Assembly (NCBI GenBank): GCA_964408735.1 | Contig: CAYPAX010000148.1 | Span: forward strand, 1-7,595 | Origin: UBA7887 sp964408735 | GTDB lineage: Bacteria > Pseudomonadota > Alphaproteobacteria > UBA7887 | Direction of reading: 5' to 3' | DNA length: 7,595 bases | In this document: positions 1-4,290 of the stretch, piece after piece | Position numbering within the stretch: the first letter of the stretch is position 1 | Layout: every line of letters starts with the position of its first letter | The notes under the pieces: generated by a model | Told to the model about the DNA's origin: nothing | What the model saw: only the letters and a program-made list of their open reading frames with translations | Databases searched by the model: none | Program-made: the position numbers and the translations under genes

Positions 1-53
1 GGAATACACCTTAACTAGGCCGCCAACCTGTCCAACAATGTGGGACCACCTCA
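1..53. mobile_element. End of an IS3-family (IS150-like) insertion sequence, rest outside the window
   Basis: Read on the minus strand from position 53, the sequence begins TGAGGTGGTCCCACATTG and continues TTGGACAGG. IS3-family elements end in TG...CA, and the IS150 end as I remember it has CCCATTTTGTTGGAC; here the matching block is CCCACATTGTTGGAC, roughly 17 of 24 end positions agreeing. The homology of the neighbouring globin gene stops exactly at this edge. A TAG, a TAA and then AAGGTG (a possible ribosome binding site) follow inward on the minus strand, so the transposase start may lie just left of base 1. No transposase sequence is present in the window. The 3-4 bases from 54 would be one copy of the target duplication. 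Identification rests on recalled terminal sequence, not a search. Confidence 0.6.
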
Positions 54-317
54 TTCCGCGTCGAAAAACTCCAGCCAGTATTGTTCCTGCAACGCTTTTA
101 CTTTTTCGACGCGCTGCTCGTTCGGGAAGAAACTTGCGAAGTAAGGCTGCTCTCGTAGCCAGACATAGAATTCATCGACATAGGCCTGAATATCGGGTTT
201 GACCTTCTTGCCTATGCCGCGGACCAATTTCAAATCCGCTTCCGTCAGACGGAATTGCTTCAACAAGGCAGCCGCATCCTTGGCCTGCCCAGTTGGCGTG
301 AGCACCATATCGAGCAT
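51..317 (-). pseudogene. Truncated globin-coupled sensor (protoglobin domain fragment)
   Basis: This 88-residue reading frame matches the first half of the sensor-globin (protoglobin) fold found at the N-terminus of globin-coupled sensors. Recognisable parts are the LTEADLKLVRGIG helix (about residues 25-37), the DEFYVWLREQPYFASFF stretch (about 48-64) and RVEKVKALQEQYWLEFF (about 69-85), which corresponds to the usual RVxxLKxxQxxYxxxLF pattern. A full globin domain is about 160-170 residues and is normally followed by a signalling domain. Here the frame stops before the proximal heme histidine, so heme sensing as known for the family should be lost. The TGA stop at 51-53 is the terminal triplet of the insertion sequence at the window edge. 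I chose the ATG at 317 because AAAGGGAG (323-330) sits five bases upstream; an ATG at 377 is also in frame but has no such site. The original C-terminal effector is unknown. Confidence 0.7.
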
Positions 318-380
318 CTCCGCTCCCTTTCTCGCACATCCACAACTTCGATTGTTTTGTTTGGTAGCGCGGTGCATCAG

Positions 381-417
381 AGGCGCAAATTCAGTCGGGA
401 TATCAAGTCTTGCGCCT
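381..417. repeat. 8-base inverted repeat upstream of the globin gene, possible operator
   Basis: AGGCGCAA at 381-388 and TTGCGCCT at 410-417 are perfect reverse complements separated by 21 bases. They lie 64-100 bases upstream of the chosen globin start, where a promoter or regulator site would be expected. Arm spacing near 29 bases centre to centre is close to three helical turns, which would suit two bound protein units on one face. This is inference from position and symmetry only; I do not recognise the motif. Confidence 0.35.
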
Positions 418-594
418 AATGTACCGATATCTCACGATTAAGCGTTAGTGCACACTCCCCAGCTGGCAGTCGATAGATAATGATGGTGCCACTCGCTGCG
501 ATGCAAGGCAACCGTCCCGTGGGGCACAAGGCCCGCCCAACCTTTCACAGCCAGGAAACCATGACAGTTCCGGAACGGTTGTTACCGCATATAG

Positions 595-655
595 GGATGT
601 GCTGCGCCTTCAATGCATATGATACCCACGCTACTCCCGCCCCGCAGCACCATTC
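595..655. repeat. Interrupted inverted repeat, GTGCTGCG / CGCAGCAC
   Basis: Arms at 599-606 and 643-650 are perfect complements. The pairing can be extended outwards with one bulged base (AT 597-598 with AT 652-653, and G595 with C655). The loop is about 36 bases, too long for a typical intrinsic terminator, and no T-run follows. It lies midway between the globin fragment and the cyclase pseudogene. Function is unknown; chance is possible. Confidence 0.3.
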
Positions 656-789
656 GGTGCCCGTGGCAATTTACGCCACGCTGCCGTGGCCATGTGCGCG
701 CCCCTGCCCGGACCGGTTAAGCCTAACTGTAGGACGGCGTATCCCGCCAAGCAAAGGCCGGTGGTTTGGGGACGCTGCGGGAGGACACC

Positions 790-2063
790 ATGGCCGAGAA
801 CGTGGTCAGGCAAAGGCTGGCGGCTATCCTGGCGGCCGACGTGGCCGGCTACTCGCGCCTCATGGGTGATGACGAGCGGGCGACGATAGACGCCATCAAC
901 CAGTGTCGCGCGGTCTTCCGCGAGCAGATCGAGGCCAATGGTGGGCGCGTCGTCGACGTGGCCAGCGATAGCGTGCTGGCCGTCTTCGATACCGCCATCG
1001 GCGCCTTCACCACGGCGATGTCGGCGCAGGAGCGGATTCCGTGCTGGCAATGCCCGGCGTGCCGCGCGTGGCTGTAATGCATTTCGAGGATATGGACGAG
1101 GCCGTCGATCAGGCGCATTTCGCCGATGCCATCACCGAGGACATGATCCCTGCCCTCTCGCGCTTTCACAACCTGTTCGTAATCGGCCGTGATTCAACCC
1201 TGCGCTACAAGGGGCAAGCGGTGGACGCGGCGACGGTGGCGGCGGATCTGGATGCGCATTTCATCCTCAGGGGCAGCATTCGGCGCTCCGCTGAAACGAT
1301 ACGGGTCACGGCAAGGCATATCGATGCAAGCAATGGTGCGGTCATGTGGAGCGACGATTTCGACCATGTATTGACGGCCGAAACTCTGTTCGCCGTGCAA
1401 GATGAGATCACCGGCGAAGTAGTGCCCACCATCTTCGGGCTCTCTGGCGTACTCGATCAGACACAGTTTTCCGAGTCACGAGGAGAGCGGCCGGACAGTA
1501 TCGAAGCATACGACTGCGTTCTCATGTTACCTGGTCGGTCGAACTCTTCTTGGGCGCGCGAAGCCGTCTCGAACGCTCGGTGGTGGAGCATCCGAGTTAT
1601 GCTGAGGCGTGGGCCTACTTATATATCAACTTGCATTGATCCAAGCGGAGCACGGCAATTGGCTGCCCGGCGACCCGGACCCGCTAGATCGAGCCCGCGT
1701 CTACGCCGACAAAGCGATCACCCTGGCGCCCAACAGTCAAACCGCGTAATTGGTTGTTGCGGAAGATCCATTTTTCCGCCACGACCTAGACCGTTTCCTC
1801 GTCGCCGCCGAGCGGATGGCTGCGATCAACGCCAACGATTCCGGCCTGATGGCGGTGATCGGCGTCTATATGGTGCGGGCAGGATTCGGCGAGCGCGGCT
1901 TAGCCATCACAACAGGGTGTTGGCGCACAGCCCCTTTCGGCCGGACTGGGTGCATCTTCCCGAGGTCGAGAGACATTTCGCCAAGGGCGACTACGGTCAG
2001 CCGCTTGCCGCGCTCGACGGCCTCGCCAAGTCCGGCGTCGAAGTGCCGGCACTTAACGGTTAG
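790..2063 (+). pseudogene. Decayed class III adenylate/guanylate cyclase with TolB-like and TPR regions
   Basis: This is a degenerate paralogue of the intact cyclase at 4291-6189. Frame one (790-1038) encodes 83 residues of the cyclase N-terminus, including ILAADVAGYSRLM with its metal-binding Asp and GRVVDVASDSVLAVF; about 54 of 83 residues match the paralogue. At 1038-1041 the reading jumps straight to the TolB-like part (PRVAVMHFEDMDEAVD...), so about 145 codons are missing relative to the paralogue: the rest of the catalytic domain, the linker and the membrane segment. Later lesions are a frameshift near 1527, another near 1625, an in-frame TAA at 1747-1749 and a frameshift near 1907. Reading across them recovers TPR-like text such as LERSVVEHPSYAEAWAYLY, GDPDPLDRARVYADKAITL and HDLDRFLVAAERMAAIN. 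The original stop is TAG at 2061-2063. GGGAGGA (779-785) is a good ribosome binding site before ATG 790. The second half alone (1041-2063) stays open in one frame, but that frame is not the coding frame throughout. No cyclase activity is expected. Confidence 0.85.
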
Positions 2064-3198
2064 CGCTGAGCCGGGCACCACTTCTTGCCGTGAGCCGAAC
2101 CACTCCCTTCACCCGCGATAGGGATAGTCCACGAACAGCTCGGGCTTGAAGTCGAGGCCGTGGCCGGGGCGCATCGGCGGTGTGAGGAAGCCGCTCTCGG
2201 GCAGCACGGGCTCGACCCAGAGGTGGTCGTACGTACCAGCCCATGTATTCGAGCCATGAGGGATTGGGGATGGCGGCGGCGAGCTGGACGCTGACTTCCG
2301 GGAAGACGTGCGGCGCGATCGTCAGGCCGGCGCGATGTGCATGCTCGGCGATGACGCGCAGCTCGGTATAGCCGCCGCGCATGATGTCGGGCTGCAGGAT
2401 GGGGATCTTGCGGCTTTCGAAAAACGGTTTCAGGTCGTGGTGGGTGAAGTGGTTCTCGCCGCCGACCACGGGTGTCCGAAGTGCATCGGCGATGGCGTGG
2501 TAGCCGTCGAAGTCGTCGGCCATGACCGGCTCCTCGAGCCAGGCCAGACGATACTCGTCGAGGCGGCGGCCGACGCTGATGGCCTCGTCGGTGCTCCAGC
2601 CCTGGTTGACGTCGACCATGATCTCGATGTCGTCGCCGAGGGCCGCGCGCATGTCGCGCACGTTGGCCACGTCCTCGTCGTGGGTGAAGACGTGGGCGAC
2701 CTGCATCTTGATCGCCGTGAAGCCCTGCGCCACGTAGCGCTCGGCCTTTTCGATCATGCCGTCATGGCCGAGGCCGCGAAAACAGCCCGAGCCGTAGATC
2801 GGCAAGGGATCGCCCGAGCCGCCCCAAAGCTGCCAGAGCGGCTTGCCGGCGGCCCTGCCCTTGAGGTCCCAGAGCGCCATGTCAAGTGCGGACAGCGCCA
2901 TCACGGTGATGCCCATGCGGCCCTGGATGAAGGTTGCCTGCCACATCTTTTGCCACAGCGCCTCGACGTCATCCGGGTTCTCGCCGATGAGCAGGGGCTT
3001 GAGCATCTCGTGGATGCATATATCCAAAGTGCGCATGCCGCCGGCCAGGGGATGCAGGTGGCCGGTGCCGATGGTGCCGTCGTCTCGCTCCACCTCCACC
3101 ACCAGCAGGTCGATGTCGCCGATGCTGAGGAATCCGGTCTGCGGCGGGTCGGTGAAGGGAACGGAGAGCAGGCGGGTGCGGATGTCGGCGATGGTCAT
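2053..3198 (-). CDS. Mandelate racemase/muconate lactonizing (enolase superfamily) enzyme, C-terminus frameshifted
   Basis: This is an enolase-superfamily enzyme, probably a sugar-acid dehydratase or racemase acting in the cytoplasm on a carboxylate substrate with Mg2+. The N-terminal capping domain is about residues 1-120 and the TIM barrel follows. Visible active-site positions are Lys164 in AIKMQ, metal ligands Asp196 (MVDVNQGW), Glu222 (WLEEPV) and Glu248 (VGGEN), and an Asp271/His297 dyad (LQPDIMRGG; IAPHVFPE), as in the mandelate racemase subgroup. The second Lys of the usual KxK motif is Gln166. ATG at 3198 overlaps the upstream stop (ATGA), with AAGGGA just before it, so it is translationally coupled to the TIM-barrel gene. 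After Tyr322 a tandem CGTACGTA (2228-2235) adds four bases. Removing them restores 39 further residues beginning DHLWVEPVLPESG and ending FVDYPYRG at a TGA at 2109-2111 (361 residues, normal family length). As it stands, 59 unrelated residues follow to TAA at 2053, overlapping the end of the convergent pseudogene. Activity is doubtful; substrate unknown. Confidence 0.85.
   Translation of the reverse strand: MTIADIRTRLLSVPFTDPPQTGFLSIGDIDLLVVEVERDDGTIGTGHLHPLAGGMRTLDICIHEMLKPLLIGENPDDVEALWQKMWQATFIQGRMGITVMALSALDMALWDLKGRAAGKPLWQLWGGSGDPLPIYGSGCFRGLGHDGMIEKAERYVAQGFTAIKMQVAHVFTHDEDVANVRDMRAALGDDIEIMVDVNQGWSTDEAISVGRRLDEYRLAWLEEPVMADDFDGYHAIADALRTPVVGGENHFTHHDLKPFFESRKIPILQPDIMRGGYTELRVIAEHAHRAGLTIAPHVFPEVSVQLAAAIPNPSWLEYMGWYVRPPLGRARAARERLPHTADAPRPRPRLQARAVRGLSLSRVKGVVRLTARSGARLSANR
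2228..2235. repeat. 4-base tandem duplication (CGTA)2 causing a frameshift
   Basis: The plus strand reads GGTCGTACGTACCAGC. Deleting one 4-base unit gives GGTCGTACCAGC, which restores a continuous enolase-family C-terminus and a natural stop at 2109. The exact unit (CGTA, GTAC or TACG) cannot be told because they are phase variants of the same duplication. It is consistent with replication slippage in the gene on the minus strand; a sequencing or assembly error is the alternative. Confidence 0.8.
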
Positions 3199-4205
3199 GG
3201 CAGTCCCTTGGTGGCGAGGCGTTTGGCGAGGGCGAAGAAGGCGCGCTTGCGATCCGAGCCGATGGTCCAGTCCACGGGCACGCTCTGGTAGCCGCATTCC
3301 GGCCCCTCGCCGTCGAGGCGGTAGTCGAACAGGCCCCATGAGGCATAGTCGCCGACCGCGGCAAGGAAATTGTTGTCGGGTTCGTCGAAATCGAAATGGT
3401 CGTCCTCGTTGAAGATGATCGGCATGGGGCGATAGCCGGGGAGTGCGCGGGTCTCGCGCACCATCTCGCGGATGCGGTCGGGCTGCTCGACCTTGTTGCC
3501 GTGCAAAAGCAGGAAGTCGCTGGCACGGGCCACCTCGCTGCCCGGCACCCTGCCGCCGCCGTAAGAGGTGCCGGCGAGCAGATCGCGGCCCGTCTTGGCG
3601 CGCCGGATCAGCTCATGCACGCGCTCGGGCTGCAGGATGGGCTGGCGGTAGCGGATGTTGCACTCGTTGTTGATCTCCAGCAGCACATTGGTGTGCTCCC
3701 CGGCCACCAGCCAATCCGCCGCCCCATCGACAGCGCGTAGAATCGCGGCCTCGTCCCGCAGCACCTTCTCCTGGCCGAAATAGAACAGCCCCAGAATGAC
3801 CACCATGCCAAGCCCGTCGGCGGCGTCGAGAATGCGGCCCGCGCGCGCCATGTAATCCTCGCGCAAGGATCCGTCCGCCGCGAAGGCCGAGTTGATCCAG
3901 GGCTGGTCTTGCGAATAGCCGTAAGGGCTGCCGCCTTGCAGGTTGAGCGTGAAGGCGAGCACACCATGGTCGCGCCAGCTCGGCATGGCGGCGATGAACT
4001 CGGCGGTGTTGCGATCGGCATCCCACTCGCCGGTATCCGCATAGGCCCAGAGATGGCGCGTGTCCGGGTTCAGATCGTCGAACACGCCCTGCACCAGGCG
4101 CGCATTGAGCAGCAGCCCTTCGATGCCGTCCACGCCGTCATAGGTCGCACGCCCGTTGATGAGGAACTGGGCATCGCGGATACTGATGCGGGTCTTGCCG
4201 GTCAT
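3195..4205 (-). CDS. TIM-barrel protein resembling clan GH-A glycoside hydrolases
   Basis: This 336-residue protein has no signal peptide or membrane segment and should be cytoplasmic. It carries the hallmarks of clan A glycoside hydrolases: an early strand with MPSWRDHGVLAFTLNLQGG (about 74-92) lined by aromatic and polar residues, a strand-4 Asn-Glu pair in LLEINNECN (Asn180-Glu181, candidate acid/base) and a strand-7 Glu in PIIFNEDDH (Glu267, candidate nucleophile). SYGGG (214-218) and LLLHGNKV (232-239) look like intervening strand ends. A retaining glycosidase is the natural reading, but I do not recognise the exact family, and a non-hydrolytic role is possible. The start at 4205 is supported by AGGAGG (complement of 4214-4219) eight bases upstream. 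The stop TGA overlaps the ATG of the downstream enolase-family gene by four bases, so the two are one operon and probably act on the same glycoside or sugar acid. It diverges from the cyclase gene across 85 bases. Confidence 0.75.
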   Translation of the reverse strand: MTGKTRISIRDAQFLINGRATYDGVDGIEGLLLNARLVQGVFDDLNPDTRHLWAYADTGEWDADRNTAEFIAAMPSWRDHGVLAFTLNLQGGSPYGYSQDQPWINSAFAADGSLREDYMARAGRILDAADGLGMVVILGLFYFGQEKVLRDEAAILRAVDGAADWLVAGEHTNVLLEINNECNIRYRQPILQPERVHELIRRAKTGRDLLAGTSYGGGRVPGSEVARASDFLLLHGNKVEQPDRIREMVRETRALPGYRPMPIIFNEDDHFDFDEPDNNFLAAVGDYASWGLFDYRLDGEGPECGYQSVPVDWTIGSDRKRAFFALAKRLATKGLP

Positions 4206-4290
4206 TGGGCTTGCCTCCTACGGGTAGCAGGATATCCTGAGCCGCAAAGGCTGTCAGGGGTGTGGAGGACGCTTTCGGGGGAAATACACC
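4206..4290. promoter_or_regulatory. Divergent promoter region with 12-base palindrome CAGGATATCCTG
   Basis: This 85-base gap must hold the control signals for both the sugar operon (leftward) and the cyclase gene (rightward). The perfect palindrome CAGGATATCCTG lies at 4228-4239, nine bases beyond the leftward Shine-Dalgarno. It is a candidate operator, and its place would affect the leftward transcript most. The leader also shares blocks with the leader of the decayed cyclase: GCAAAGGC (4244-4251 versus 751-758), GGACGCT (4267-4273 versus 770-776) and CACCATGGCCGA at the start codon. The palindrome is not kept in the decayed copy. No convincing -35/-10 pair is visible. Confidence 0.45.

Larger units (their letters stand above)
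318..789. other. Intergenic region without a supported gene, rich in inverted repeats
   Basis: These 470 bases separate the divergently oriented globin fragment and cyclase pseudogene and should contain both promoters. No reading frame here resembles a known protein. The longest plus-strand frame (480-869) runs into the cyclase gene in another frame and has no family features. Visible structures are an 8-base inverted repeat (381-388 / 410-417), a perfect 10-base palindrome GTTCCGGAAC (567-576), an inverted repeat GTGCTGCG / CGCAGCAC (599-606 / 643-650) and a short hairpin CGTGGC / GCCACG (662-667 / 675-680). The last 50 bases (about 731-789) resemble the leader of the intact cyclase paralogue, so they belong to the duplicated cyclase unit. 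Confidence 0.5.

Noticed and set aside
480..869. 129-codon plus-strand frame, with an internal ATG at 561 preceded by AGGAAACC
   Set aside because: The AGGA-ATG spacing is tempting, but the sequence resembles no protein I know, and the frame runs into the cyclase gene in a different phase.
1500..1640. Programmed ribosomal frameshifting to explain the broken cyclase frames
   Set aside because: There are several shifts in both directions plus a stop and a 145-codon deletion, and no slippery heptamer with downstream structure is evident; decay is simpler.
1041..2063. 340-codon frame taken as an independent intact protein
   Set aside because: Only its first part (to about 1526) and last part (from about 1907) are in the coding phase; the middle gives meaningless sequence while other frames show TPR text, so it is a pseudogene fragment.
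2308..3291. Long plus-strand open frame (327 codons) opposite the enolase-family gene
   Set aside because: It is an antisense shadow of a gene with clear family motifs; its sequence is a low-information run of His, Asp, Val and Ala with no domain features.
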